DNA from: DATHTK01 sp035463295
Lineage (GTDB): Bacteria > Actinomycetota > Rubrobacteria > Rubrobacterales > Rubrobacteraceae
Length of the DNA: 64,000 bases
NCBI GenBank assembly: GCA_035463295.1
Contig: DATHTK010000102.1
Location: 29,889 to 93,888 of the forward strand
Direction of reading: 5' to 3'
The translations under genes and the position numbers were made by a program. The notes below the pieces were generated by a model. It saw only the letters and a program-made list of their open reading frames with translations, had not been told where the DNA came from and searched no databases. Each line of letters starts with the position of its first letter. The stretch's first letter is position 1. This document shows positions 15,513 through 24,465 of this stretch, piece by piece.

Positions 15513-16655
15513 TCAGAGGCCGGCGGCTGGAAGACGCCGGGGGAGCAAGAGCGTCAGGATCAGACCCGGCACGGGGAGAGCGGCGATGACGAGCATCGTC
15601 GTCGAGAGGCCGGCGGTGTCGGCGAGGAGGCCGAGCAGCGGCGCCCCCACGCCCCCGAGGCCGATGGAGAGCCCCATGGTCACGCCCGCCGCCAGTCCGA
15701 TCCGGCCCGGCAGGTACTCCTGGCCCATGACCACCGTGATCCCGAACGTCCCCACGGTAACCGCGCCGACGAAAACGAGGAGGACCACGCCGAGAGCGGG
15801 CCCCGAGAGCGTGAAGCCGAGGATTAGCAGCGGCAGGAGAGCCATCGAGACGCTCAGGAGCGTCCTTCGGCCGAACCTGTCGGCGAGCGGTCCCATTATC
15901 AGGGTGCCGGCCGCGCCCCCGGCGAGCATGGCGGTAAGGGCGACGTTACCGAAGGCGGCCGAGACGTCGAGGACGCGCTCGTAGTAGGCCGCCACGAAGG
16001 CCACGAGCCCGAAGAAGACGAACGAGCGCAACGTGACCACAGCGATCATCAGGACGAACGGACCCCAGTGCTCGGGGGCGGCCTCCGGCTCCTCTCCGCG
16101 CCTCTCGACCGCCGGTGGCTTGAAGCCGAGCATCCGCGGGGTCTCGTAGAAGAGCACCGCGGCCATGGCGGCGGCGGGAACGGCGAGAAACAGGGTCCCG
16201 GGCAACCCGAAGATCAGGACCAGCGGGGTCGCAACGACCGGCCCGAGGGCGAAACCGGCGTTGCCGCCGACGGAGAAGAAGCTCATCCCGCGGGCCCGTC
16301 CGGAACCGGAGACGTAGTTGGCGAACCGGGCCGCCTCCGGGTGGAAGGCGGCGACCCCGATCCCGCTCAGAACCACGCTGAGGAAGATCAGGAGGTACGT
16401 CGGTGCGATGCCGACGAGCGCCATCCCGACCCCCGCCAACAGGACGCCAAGCGGCATCAGCACCGGGAGAGGGCGATTATCCGAGAAGACGCCAAAGAGC
16501 GGTTGGACGACCGAGGAGCTGACGGTCGCCGCGAGCAGCAGAGCCCCGGCCGCGGCCAGGCTGATGCCGCGCTCGGCGACGATAAAGGGCAGAAGCGCCG
16601 CAACGGCCCCCTGGTTGAGGTCCGTGAACATGTGCCCGGCCGAGAGAGCGCTCAT
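15513..16655 (-). CDS. MFS transporter, Fsr-like (fosmidomycin resistance type)
   Basis: 380 residues with 12 predicted membrane helices. The N-terminus SAGHMFTDLNQGAVAALLPF followed by VSSSVVQPLFGVFSDNRPLP is characteristic of the Fsr subfamily of drug efflux proteins. The central cytoplasmic loop after helix 6 is charged (ERRGEEPEAAPEHWG). The actual substrate is unknown. The ATG at 16655 leaves little sequence before helix 1; homologues usually have about ten more residues, so a non-standard start slightly upstream is possible. It sits downstream of sppA on the same strand. Confidence 0.87.
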   Translation of the reverse strand: MSALSAGHMFTDLNQGAVAALLPFIVAERGISLAAAGALLLAATVSSSVVQPLFGVFSDNRPLPVLMPLGVLLAGVGMALVGIAPTYLLIFLSVVLSGIGVAAFHPEAARFANYVSGSGRARGMSFFSVGGNAGFALGPVVATPLVLIFGLPGTLFLAVPAAAMAAVLFYETPRMLGFKPPAVERRGEEPEAAPEHWGPFVLMIAVVTLRSFVFFGLVAFVAAYYERVLDVSAAFGNVALTAMLAGGAAGTLIMGPLADRFGRRTLLSVSMALLPLLILGFTLSGPALGVVLLVFVGAVTVGTFGITVVMGQEYLPGRIGLAAGVTMGLSIGLGGVGAPLLGLLADTAGLSTTMLVIAALPVPGLILTLLLPRRLPAAGL

Positions 16656-16742
16656 CGCCCGCCGGTCGACCCCTTTGCCGGTGCTCGCTTTCAGTCTCCT
16701 ACCCTCTTCTCGATCCGGGCGCTTCGCGCGCAGAGGATGGTA

Positions 16743-18437
16743 TCAGCCATCGGTGATGTCGTAGGGTGCCAGGGCCCATAGGCGTCCCTCGCGCACCTCG
16801 GAGAGCGCCCGCCACACCTCTCCCACCGTCTCCACGAGGACTTCGGCCGGCTCTCCGGGCGATTGGTGGCCGCCTCGCGGGGCCGAGACCTTGAGCAGCA
16901 CCTCGGACGCCTCGTCCGTTATGCCGCCGAGCTCCCGCGCCCGGCGCAGCGCCTCCCGGAAGCCACCGAGCCCATCGACGAGCTCGATCCGCCGGGCCTC
17001 GGCTCCCGTCCAGACGCGCCCGCCAGCGATCTCCTCGAGCTTGGGAGGAGAGATCTCACGTCCGCGAGAGACGCGGTCCTTGAACTCCCCGTAGGCGTAG
17101 CCGAGCTGACGCTCGAGCACCTTCATCTCGTCGGGGTCCGGGCTACGGCTGGCGTCGAGCACCCCCGCGCGGGCTCCCCGTTCGAGGGCGGCCGGGTTGA
17201 CCCCGAGTCTCCTGTACAGGTCGCTCGCGACGGGCCTTATGAGAACGACCCCGATCGAACCGGTGACGGTGTTGCGACGGGCGACGACGTGATCCGCGGC
17301 CGCAGAGACGTAGTAGCCGCCGGAGGCCGCGACCTCGCCCATCAGGACCACGACGGGTTTCCTGGCGCGGATGCGCTCGACCTCGCGCCAGATCAGGTCG
17401 GAAGCAAGGGCGTCACCCCCGCGCGAGTCGACGTGGAAGAGCACGGCTGCGACGCGCCGGTTCTTCTCGGCGGTCCTGAGCGCCGCGATAACGGACTCGC
17501 TCCCGGCCTGCTCCCGGCCGAAGAAGGGCAGCGGCACGGGCAGCCGGCGGCTCCTCCCACGCACTATAGTGCCCGAGAGGCTCACCACGCCTACGCGCCG
17601 TCGCGGGCTCCTGCGGTAGGTAGTACGAAGGGAGCCGCGGGCGGTCCGCCAGTCCACGACCCGCGCGCGCTCGCCTTCTGCCCCGAGTCTCTCCGGCAGC
17701 TCATCCTCGTAGCACACCCCGTCGATCAAGCCCTCCGCAAGCGCGGCGTGCGGGTCGTAAGGAGCGCGATCTATCCGCTCGCGCGCCGCCGGGACGTCGA
17801 GCTCTCTGCCCTCGGAGACGGCACCGAGTAGCTCCTCGTAGCGGCGGTCGAGGAGCCGCTCGGCCTGCTCCCGCGCCTCCGGCGAGAAGTCATCGCGCAC
17901 AAAGGGATCCCCGGCGGACTTGTAAGGCGAGACGGCCACGACCTCGGCCTCGAGCCCGACCCTGGAGAGCCCCTCTCTGAGGAAGTCGACCCTGGTACGA
18001 ACGCCGGTTACGTTTAGGGCCGCGAGGGGAGTGGCGTAGACCTCGTCGGCAGCGCAGGCCAGGTAGTAGGAGCGGCTGTCCACCGAGTCCGCGAGGTAGG
18101 CGATGACGCGCCCACCACGCCGCCGGAAGCTCGAGAGCTCGCCGCGAAGTTCCTCCAGGGCGGTCCAGCCGGCGTCCAGGTTGACGACGCGCACCACGAC
18201 CCCACGCGGCCGGCCGTCGGCCGAGATGCGCTCGAGCCTTTCGCGCAGCCCCTCCAGGGTCGGCCCGGCGGCGATGGGGAGCACGCGCCGGCGCAGGAAC
18301 CCGACCTGCCTCTCGAACTCCGGCAGTCCACCCCTGACTTCGATGACGACGTAATCCGGAGCGCTCCTGAAGAGACGCGCGGAGGTGTTTCTCAGGAGTC
18401 GCAGGAGGTTGATCGGGGCGTCGGTCAGGAGCGGCAT
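16743..18437 (-). CDS. sppA: Signal peptide peptidase SppA-like (S49) protease, double-domain
   Basis: 564 residues with two S49/crotonase-fold domains. The N-terminal half carries the catalytic Lys region VVAVSPYKSAGDPFVRDD; the C-terminal half carries the Ser region GEVAASGGYYVSAAADHVV followed by TGSIGVVLIRP. This matches the 67-kDa SppA type, which forms a membrane-bound tetrameric dome. No N-terminal membrane helix or signal is seen. The ATG at 18437 is chosen because conserved sequence starts soon after it and a TAACAT -10-like box (18446-18451, minus strand) ends 8 nt before it. It is divergent from a Fur-family gene. Confidence 0.85.
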   Translation of the reverse strand: MPLLTDAPINLLRLLRNTSARLFRSAPDYVVIEVRGGLPEFERQVGFLRRRVLPIAAGPTLEGLRERLERISADGRPRGVVVRVVNLDAGWTALEELRGELSSFRRRGGRVIAYLADSVDSRSYYLACAADEVYATPLAALNVTGVRTRVDFLREGLSRVGLEAEVVAVSPYKSAGDPFVRDDFSPEAREQAERLLDRRYEELLGAVSEGRELDVPAARERIDRAPYDPHAALAEGLIDGVCYEDELPERLGAEGERARVVDWRTARGSLRTTYRRSPRRRVGVVSLSGTIVRGRSRRLPVPLPFFGREQAGSESVIAALRTAEKNRRVAAVLFHVDSRGGDALASDLIWREVERIRARKPVVVLMGEVAASGGYYVSAAADHVVARRNTVTGSIGVVLIRPVASDLYRRLGVNPAALERGARAGVLDASRSPDPDEMKVLERQLGYAYGEFKDRVSRGREISPPKLEEIAGGRVWTGAEARRIELVDGLGGFREALRRARELGGITDEASEVLLKVSAPRGGHQSPGEPAEVLVETVGEVWRALSEVREGRLWALAPYDITDG

Positions 18438-18524
18438 CGCGGTTAATGTTACACCGCCGTCCCGGAAATACCTTATGATAAACTCGGCATCAGGAACGGT
18501 TACTGATCGGAGAACGAGACGAGC

Positions 18525-18968
18525 ATGCCGCACGCGCTAGAGGGAGACATCCGGGAGAAATTCCGCAGGTCGGGGTACACCCTGACCTCCCAGCGGCGCG
18601 CCGTGCTCGAGGCTCTCGGGGAGGCCAAGGGCCATCCGTCGGCCGAGGACATCTATCTCATCGTCAAGAAGAAGAACCCGCGCGTGGCTCTAGGGACCGT
18701 CTACCAGGCGCTCTCGGTCCTCGAGGAGATCGGTGTGATCGGCTCCAAGCACTGGTCCGAATCGCCGACCCGCTACGACCTCAACGTCGAGCCGCACCTG
18801 GATATCCGGTGCGTGCGATGCGGGGAGGTCTCCGAGATCCCGAGCGTCGAGTTCGGGGAGCTCGAGGAACGCATCCGCGACAACACCACCTACGAGGTAA
18901 CGCGCGCGATGCTGGTTCTCGAGGGTCTCTGCCCGGTCTGCCGGCGCGAAAGCACGCTGAGCCCGTAA
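18525..18968 (+). CDS. Fur family regulator, PerR-like
   Basis: 147 residues with a winged helix (YTLTSQRRAVLEALGEAKGH; VALGTVYQALSVLEEIGVI) and a metal-binding domain with EPHLDIRCVRCGEVSEI and LCPVCRRES. Compared with the other Fur here, the HHH cluster is replaced by PHLDI, the arrangement seen in peroxide sensors of the PerR group, so oxidative-stress sensing is more likely than iron homeostasis; this is inference. ATG start; a weak purine-rich stretch (GGAGAACGAGACGAG) precedes it. It is divergent from sppA across about 87 nt. Confidence 0.83.
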   Translation: MPHALEGDIREKFRRSGYTLTSQRRAVLEALGEAKGHPSAEDIYLIVKKKNPRVALGTVYQALSVLEEIGVIGSKHWSESPTRYDLNVEPHLDIRCVRCGEVSEIPSVEFGELEERIRDNTTYEVTRAMLVLEGLCPVCRRESTLSP

Positions 18969-19021
18969 CAGATCCGGACCTTTACCCGAGCGACGATCCG
19001 TTCTAATCTAAGCACCTGAAT

Positions 19022-19045
19022 GGTTCTGCCCGGCTACGTAGAACC
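19022..19045 (+). repeat. Inverted repeat upstream of the coiled-coil protein gene
   Basis: GGTTCT (19022-19027) and AGAACC (19040-19045) form a 6-bp stem with a 12-nt spacer, 34 nt before the GTG start at 19079. It could be an operator or the end of the PerR-like transcript. Confidence 0.3.
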
Positions 19046-19078
19046 GATAACGGGGAAATCACCGATGGGATCTAGGTC

Positions 19079-20908
19079 GTGAGCGAAGAGCAGAGGGACC
19101 CGGTAAGCGAGCTCGCGCAGGGGATGGAGGCGGCGGGAGCCCTGATCGAGAGTCTCGAGGAGGAGGTGGTGAGCCTCCGACGCGACCTCGAGCAGGCGAG
19201 CGTGGCGCTCAAGGCGGCCCAGGAGGAGGTCTCGGCCCGGCGGCGAGCGCTGGAAGACGAGGAGGGCGCCCGGCTCGCGGCGCAGAGCGAGGTCGAGGTG
19301 CTGCGGGCGGAGATCTCCGAGCTCAGGAACTCCCACGCCGACGAGCAGCTGCGGCTGCGAAACGAGCACATAAACGAGCTGGCAGCGCTGCAGCGCAAGC
19401 TCGAAGAGCAGCGTCGCGCCGACGTCGAGGCGGCGACCTCCGAGGGCCGCATCGAAGCGCTCAAGGAGGAGTCCCGCCGAGAGCGGGAGGCCCTCGAGGA
19501 ACGCCACGCCGCGGAGCTGGAGGCGGCGAGAACCTCAGCCGAGCAGTGGGAGGAGCAACTGCGGGAGAGCTACCGCGAGCAGGAGGAGCGCCACGCCGCG
19601 GAGCTCGACACGATGCGGCTCGAGCTCGAGAGGCGAAGAAGCGAGATCGAGATCTCACTGCGGGAGGACTTCGAGCGGAGGCTCGCCGATGAGAAGCGCG
19701 CGGCCGAGGAGCGGCGCGAGGCCGCGCTGCAGGCGCTCGGCAACGCCGCCGCCGGCCGCGAGCTCGAGCTTCAGCAGGATTACCAGGCGGTGGTGGAGAG
19801 CCAGCAGGCTGAGATCGAGACGCTGAGACAGGAGATCGAGGCGACCGCCCGCGAGGCCGAGGAGCGTCGCAGGAGGGAGCTGCGGGAGGTCAAGACGCTC
19901 GCCGAGAACCGCGAGCGCGAGGCCCGGCGAGCGCACGCCGCAAAGCTCTCGGAGATCGAGACGGCTGCGGATCGCCGGGTAGCCGCGTTGCAGGCCCAGC
20001 GAGAAGCGGACAACCAGGCGCTTCACGCCCGCCACGCAGAGGAAGCAGCCCGTCTGCGCCGTGAGTACGAGGAACGCCTGGCCGCCGAGGACGAGCGGCG
20101 CAAGGCCGAGACGTGGGCGCTCGAGGAGCGTCTCTCCGAGGCCAGGATCCAACGCGACACCGAACACAGCACGTACACCGCGCGCCTGCGGGAGCTGGAG
20201 GCGGCCAGGCTCGCGCAGAAGACCTCGGCGGAAGAGGACCTTGAGCGCGCCGTAGAGGGCTTCGGCGCTGAGATCTCCGCCCTCGAGGGCCGCGTGGCCG
20301 AGCTCGAGGACGCGTTGCGCGAGTCCGAGGAGCTCAGGGCCGACCTGGAGGGGGTCCTCGCGGAGCTCCGGACCCTTCCGGAGGGTGAGAACCCATCCTT
20401 CCCGGCGCGTGAAGACGCCGAACCGGAGACGACGAAACGCCTCGAAGAGCTCGACGCGGCGCGTCTTCTCGCCGAGGAACGCATCGCAGACCTCGAAGCG
20501 CAGCTAAGCGAAGCGCGGGAGCAGAGCGAGCGCAACGCCCGAGAGCTGGAGAAGGCTCTGGAGAGCCTCCAGCGGCTCTCAGAGCCCAGCCGACGCGTCA
20601 GGGAGGGCATCGTGCTCTTCAACACGAGCGAGCACGCCCGCACCGTCGCCTCTATCTCCAAGGCGCTCGGTCTCCCACAGGTGCACGTCGGGCTCGACGA
20701 CGATGGAGACAGGCCCATCCTCACGTTCGCCTGGCCAGACATGGCCTGGCGACGCTACGTCTCGGACCCGACCGAGGGAGTGGAGGAACCGCGCGTCTAT
20801 CTCATCGGGACGGGAGACGACCCCGCCGAGATCGAGGGTCCCGAGAGCCGACCGAACGCCCGGATGGACGCCCAGGGCCGGCTGATGCTCGGCATCCAGG
20901 CGCGTTGA
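19079..20908 (+). CDS. Large coiled-coil protein with a globular C-terminal domain
   Basis: 609 residues. Residues 1-500 are an almost uninterrupted Glu/Arg/Ala/Leu heptad region (for example VVSLRRDLEQASVALKAAQE), predicted long coiled coil. Residues about 505-609 form a compact domain I do not recognise, starting SRRVREGIVLFNTSEHAR and containing VHVGLDDDGDRPILTFAWP and WRRYVSDPTEGVEEPRVYL. No signal or membrane segment, so probably a cytoplasmic scaffold or filament. GTG start with only a weak ribosome binding site. High coding GC and purine bias agree with a real gene. Confidence 0.8.
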   Translation: MSEEQRDPVSELAQGMEAAGALIESLEEEVVSLRRDLEQASVALKAAQEEVSARRRALEDEEGARLAAQSEVEVLRAEISELRNSHADEQLRLRNEHINELAALQRKLEEQRRADVEAATSEGRIEALKEESRREREALEERHAAELEAARTSAEQWEEQLRESYREQEERHAAELDTMRLELERRRSEIEISLREDFERRLADEKRAAEERREAALQALGNAAAGRELELQQDYQAVVESQQAEIETLRQEIEATAREAEERRRRELREVKTLAENREREARRAHAAKLSEIETAADRRVAALQAQREADNQALHARHAEEAARLRREYEERLAAEDERRKAETWALEERLSEARIQRDTEHSTYTARLRELEAARLAQKTSAEEDLERAVEGFGAEISALEGRVAELEDALRESEELRADLEGVLAELRTLPEGENPSFPAREDAEPETTKRLEELDAARLLAEERIADLEAQLSEAREQSERNARELEKALESLQRLSEPSRRVREGIVLFNTSEHARTVASISKALGLPQVHVGLDDDGDRPILTFAWPDMAWRRYVSDPTEGVEEPRVYLIGTGDDPAEIEGPESRPNARMDAQGRLMLGIQAR

Positions 20909-20921
20909 AACCGCGCAGATC

Positions 20922-21359
20922 CTACTGCGGACGCCGGCGCGAAACGCTGCTGTTGTACGCGAACAGGGCCTCCCCGCGGCGAGCCCCGACGTACGATGCC
21001 GCGACGCTGACGGCGAGGAAGGCGCCGACCAGCAGACCGGAGCCAACTGTCTCGAATCCCGGAAAGATGCCTTCGCCCGTGAGGAGGTTGATCACCGGCG
21101 ATAGCGCGAACGCCGCAAAGGCGACCAGGGTCCCGTGCAGCCGACGCCGCATCGGCGCCCGGTAGCTCGCGGCCATGCCGCCGAAGTAGAACGAGAAGGC
21201 CGCCGCAAACGCCAGAAGCGCCGTAGGCACGGCCGTCGAGCCGACCATCTCCAGCCCGAGGAACCGCGTAAAGAGTGGCGCGAGTATCCCGAAGACGACG
21301 AGGATGCCGACCACGAGCGCGAGAAGCACTCCCAGGCTCACTGCGCTCACGCTCTTCAT
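20922..21359 (-). CDS. Four-helix integral membrane protein
   Basis: 145 residues with four hydrophobic helices (SLGVLLALVVGILVVFGIL; TALLAFAAAFSFYFGGMAAS; LVAFAAFALSPVINLL; LLVGAFLAVSVAASYVGA) and a basic C-terminus. The layout resembles small actinobacterial membrane proteins of unknown function. ATG start. It is convergent with the coiled-coil gene and divergent from the sulfatase-fold gene. Confidence 0.7.
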   Translation of the reverse strand: MKSVSAVSLGVLLALVVGILVVFGILAPLFTRFLGLEMVGSTAVPTALLAFAAAFSFYFGGMAASYRAPMRRRLHGTLVAFAAFALSPVINLLTGEGIFPGFETVGSGLLVGAFLAVSVAASYVGARRGEALFAYNSSVSRRRPQ

Positions 21360-21458
21360 GACACCTCGATTCTAGCAGCCCCTGAGGTGCTATACGTGGG
21401 CTGCTTCACGGCGGTACAACCTTGCACCGCACGACGGCCGGTAGTACCCTCACGCGTC

Positions 21459-22952
21459 GTGACCAGACCGGAGCCCCGAAAGCTAACGCGCAGAGAGTTC
21501 CTCAAGGTCGTCGGGGCCGGAACGGCCGGGGCGACCCTTCTCGGGGTCGCGGGATGTAGCCACGCCGAGGTCCTTCCCGACCTGCCGCGCAGGATGCCCT
21601 TCGGCGGGGACATGAACGTCGTCCTCATCATCGCGGACACCCTTCGCAAGGACCACGTGGGCGCCTACGGGAACGACTGGATCCAGACCCCCAACCTCGA
21701 CGCCCTCGCCAAGGAGAGCCTCCGCTTCGACCGCGCCTACCCGGAGTCCATCCCCACCATCTGCGCCCGGCGCTCGATCCACACCGGTATCAGGACATGG
21801 CCCTTTGTAGACTGGATGCCGCCCAAGGGGGAGAACATCATCCTCCAGGGCTGGCAGCCCATCCCCGAGAATCAGACGGTCCTCGCCGAGATCCTGAAGG
21901 ACAAGGGCTATTACAACATGTTCGTCACCGACAACATGCACCAGTACAAACCCTCGTATAACTTCCAGCGCGGCTTCGACATCTTCCACTTTATCCGGGG
22001 TCAGACCACGGATAACTACCAGCCTCTCGGCATGACCCAGCCGCAAAAGGTGGGCGAAGCCCTGCTGAAGGGCAACGTGCCGGCGATGCGGGCCCAGATG
22101 CTCCAGTACTTCGCCAACGTAAGCGGGCGCCGGTCCGAGGAGGACTGGTTCGCCCCGCAGGTCTTCAACACCGCCACCGAGTTCGTCGAGCTGGCCAGCG
22201 GGGGAGGACCGTTCTTTCTCGCCATCGACTCATACGATCCTCACGAGCCCTGGGACCCGCCCGAGCAGTACCTAAGGCTATACGACGACGAGCCCTACAA
22301 CGGCCAGGAGCCCTTCTCGGTCGTCTACGGGCCGAGCGACTACCTCTCCGAGCGAGAGCTCCAGAGGATGCGGGCGCGCTACGCAGCCGAGGTGACCATG
22401 ATGGACCGCTGGCTCGGCCGCTTCCTGGACAAGATGGCCGAACGCGACCTCTTCGAGAACACCCTCGTCATCTTCCTCTCCGACCACGGCCACCTCTTCG
22501 GGGAGCACGGGATCACCGGCAAGCCCCCCTTCGCCATCTACCCCGAGCTGATCGACGTCCCATTCTTTATCCGTCACCCGGAGGGGAAGATGGCCGGGAA
22601 GTCGAGCGACTACCACGCCTCGACCCACGACGTCGCCCCCACGATCCTCGGCGCCCTGGGCATTGGCGCTCCGGAGGAGATGGAGGGACAGGATCTGTCG
22701 GTGCTGCTCGACGGCGACGACCCCGAGCAAGAGCGCCCGCACATCACCGCCGGTTACCACGATCACGTCTGGGCCCGGGACGACCGCTACGCCATCCTCG
22801 CCCGCAACGACGGCTCGGAGTCGAAGGTCTTTGATCTGGAGACCGATCCGCAGATGAACCGGGACGTCGCCGCGAGCCATCCCGGCGTGGCCAAGCGCAT
22901 GTTCGACGACTACGTTCTGGGCGACGCGGGCGGTCCCCTGCCCACCTACTAG
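21459..22952 (+). CDS. Sulfatase-fold hydrolase, Tat-exported lipoprotein
   Basis: About 497 residues from a GTG at 21459. The N-terminus has a twin-arginine signal (LTRREFLKVVGAGTAGATLL) running into a lipobox (GVAGC), so it is probably folded before export and lipid-anchored. The alkaline phosphatase/sulfatase core follows: NVVLIIADTLRKDHVGAYG (metal Asp), the nucleophile loop PTICARRSIHTG, and FLSDHGHLFGEHGITGK. In the nucleophile loop Thr occupies the usual Cys/Ser position relative to Arg and TG, so it may be a phosphodiesterase or phosphotransferase rather than a formylglycine sulfatase. Confidence 0.83.
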   Translation: MTRPEPRKLTRREFLKVVGAGTAGATLLGVAGCSHAEVLPDLPRRMPFGGDMNVVLIIADTLRKDHVGAYGNDWIQTPNLDALAKESLRFDRAYPESIPTICARRSIHTGIRTWPFVDWMPPKGENIILQGWQPIPENQTVLAEILKDKGYYNMFVTDNMHQYKPSYNFQRGFDIFHFIRGQTTDNYQPLGMTQPQKVGEALLKGNVPAMRAQMLQYFANVSGRRSEEDWFAPQVFNTATEFVELASGGGPFFLAIDSYDPHEPWDPPEQYLRLYDDEPYNGQEPFSVVYGPSDYLSERELQRMRARYAAEVTMMDRWLGRFLDKMAERDLFENTLVIFLSDHGHLFGEHGITGKPPFAIYPELIDVPFFIRHPEGKMAGKSSDYHASTHDVAPTILGALGIGAPEEMEGQDLSVLLDGDDPEQERPHITAGYHDHVWARDDRYAILARNDGSESKVFDLETDPQMNRDVAASHPGVAKRMFDDYVLGDAGGPLPTY

Positions 22953-23068
22953 CCTGTCACAGACGGGAGTGCCCGCCATCTACTCTCGTTGAACGCGCGG
23001 CTACGGACTCACGGCGAAACCCTGGGATGGCTCTCGGCTCGCCGGATGCCAGGAGGCCCGTCCATCGG

Positions 23069-23428
23069 CTACGGGGACCTCTCGCGTGCGGCCCTGAGCC
23101 TCTCTTGCCACCTCTCGCCCCAGCGACGCTCGGCGGCGAGGCCGACCTGTTCTTCAGAGAGCTCGCCGCAAACCAAGCTCCTCTCGTATCCTCGCAAGTA
23201 CCCGAGCCGCGCATCCCGCAGGACGTATGGGGCTTCCCAGGCGGGCAGGTCCAGCCCGCGCCACATCTCTACCATCCGTGCCGCGGCCCGGAAGCCAGCC
23301 GTTCTCGCGTCCTCCCGGCCGAGTTGCTCCGCGGCTTCGCGGCAGACCTCGCGCAGTTCGTCGGGGGCGAATGGCCCCCCCGGTGCGTAGCGAGCGAGCT
23401 CCTCGGGCAGCGAGTATTTTCCGCGCAC
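23069..23428 (-). CDS. Hypothetical protein (119 aa)
   Basis: A small soluble protein rich in Arg, Glu and Ala with several predicted helices (LREVCREAAEQLGREDARTA; YLRGYERSLVCGELSEEQV). I recognise no family. The GTG start is supported by AAAGAGGAA about 8 nt upstream. It is convergent with the sulfatase-fold gene and divergent from the TauE-like permease. Confidence 0.55.
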   Translation of the reverse strand: MRGKYSLPEELARYAPGGPFAPDELREVCREAAEQLGREDARTAGFRAAARMVEMWRGLDLPAWEAPYVLRDARLGYLRGYERSLVCGELSEEQVGLAAERRWGERWQERLRAARERSP

Positions 23429-23579
23429 GGCCGGGTTCCTCTTTATGCTCTACGTTTATGCCAGTATCTGTCGACGAGGCTAGCACGATCGGTGACGCGG
23501 CGCGCCCGCGCTGCGAGTCACGTCCTGCGTTGTGTACTACGATGGCGTCTATCCGAGAGCGGGAGGTAGTCGAGCTGTT

Positions 23580-24287
23580 TTGGTGGTCGTAGCGATTCTG
23601 GCCCTCGCCGTTGCGTTGGGAGCGGTCGTACAGGGCTCGATAGGCTTCGGATACGCCCTCTTGGCGGTGCCGGCGATGGCGCTGTTACTACCGTGGACCG
23701 TGCCCGTCACCCCGTTGCTCCTGGCCCTTCCCATGACACTGCTCATGAGCGTGAGGGAGTGGCGCTCCATCGACGTTAGCGGGTTCGCCCTGATCACCGC
23801 CGGTCGCCTGGTCGGCACGGTCAGCGGGGTCGCACTGCTGGTCCTGGCGCCAAGGGGCTGGCTCTCGGCGTTGACAGGGGCGCTGATCGTGGCGGCGGCG
23901 CTCGGAAGCATGCTCAAGCCCAGCGTTCGGGTCAGCAACGGAACCCGGCTTGCCGGGGGCGTGGCTTCCGGGGTGGCGGGTACGGTGGCGGCCCTGGGCG
24001 GAACGCCGCTGGCGCTCGTATACCAGGATCGATCGGGAGCAGAGCTGAGATCCACCCTGGCCGTCTCGTTTGTGGTGGGTATCGGGATGTCGCTGGTAGC
24101 TCTTGCTCTCGCGGGTCAGGTGCAGGCGCGGCACGTCGTAGTGGCCCTCCAGTTGCTACCCTGTTTGCTCGCCGGCCTCTGGGCGAGCCGCTGGGTCGTG
24201 GAGCGTCTCGACGAACGCTGGTTGCGGCCCGTGGTCCTTGGCTTCGCTACCGTCGCCGGGGTGGCGATCATCTTCGTCGGTTCCTGA
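23580..24287 (+). CDS. TauE/SafE (TSUP) family membrane permease
   Basis: About 235 residues with seven to eight membrane helices and the TSUP half-repeats: GSIGFGYALLAVPAMALLLP near the N-terminus and AALGGTPLALVYQDR in the second half. The family exports sulfite, sulfoacetate or other anions, or moves sulfur compounds inward. The start is uncertain: TTG at 23580 or GTG at 23583 follow GGGAGG (23561-23566) at a long spacing, and a GTG at 23532 gives a longer form. The preceding 150 nt carry no gene. Confidence 0.8.
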   Translation: MVVVAILALAVALGAVVQGSIGFGYALLAVPAMALLLPWTVPVTPLLLALPMTLLMSVREWRSIDVSGFALITAGRLVGTVSGVALLVLAPRGWLSALTGALIVAAALGSMLKPSVRVSNGTRLAGGVASGVAGTVAALGGTPLALVYQDRSGAELRSTLAVSFVVGIGMSLVALALAGQVQARHVVVALQLLPCLLAGLWASRWVVERLDERWLRPVVLGFATVAGVAIIFVGS

Positions 24288-24465
24288 GTCGCACCTCCAA
24301 CCGCCGGGTGAAGAGCCGGGGATCAACGTTTCTCTCGCCCGTTGTCCCGGAACACCGCGGGGTCATCTCAAATGCTCGGCGACATCGAGTCTCATCGTGT
24401 AGCGGTCAGGCGTCCGTGTCCTGCCCACGGAAGCGCGCAAGTCTCCGGCTTCAAGAGCCGACCCC

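Noticed and set aside
15513..16655. Proven fosmidomycin resistance protein
   Set aside because: Only subfamily resemblance is visible; the substrate cannot be deduced.
12926..16781. Long plus-strand open frames across the MMPL and MFS genes
   Set aside because: They mirror the membrane proteins in the opposite strand and have charged, low-complexity translations without any domain.
24312..24350. Terminator between the TauE-like and amine oxidase-like genes
   Set aside because: Complementarity (CAACG/CGTTG plus GGG/CCC) is interrupted by several bulges and no U-tract follows.
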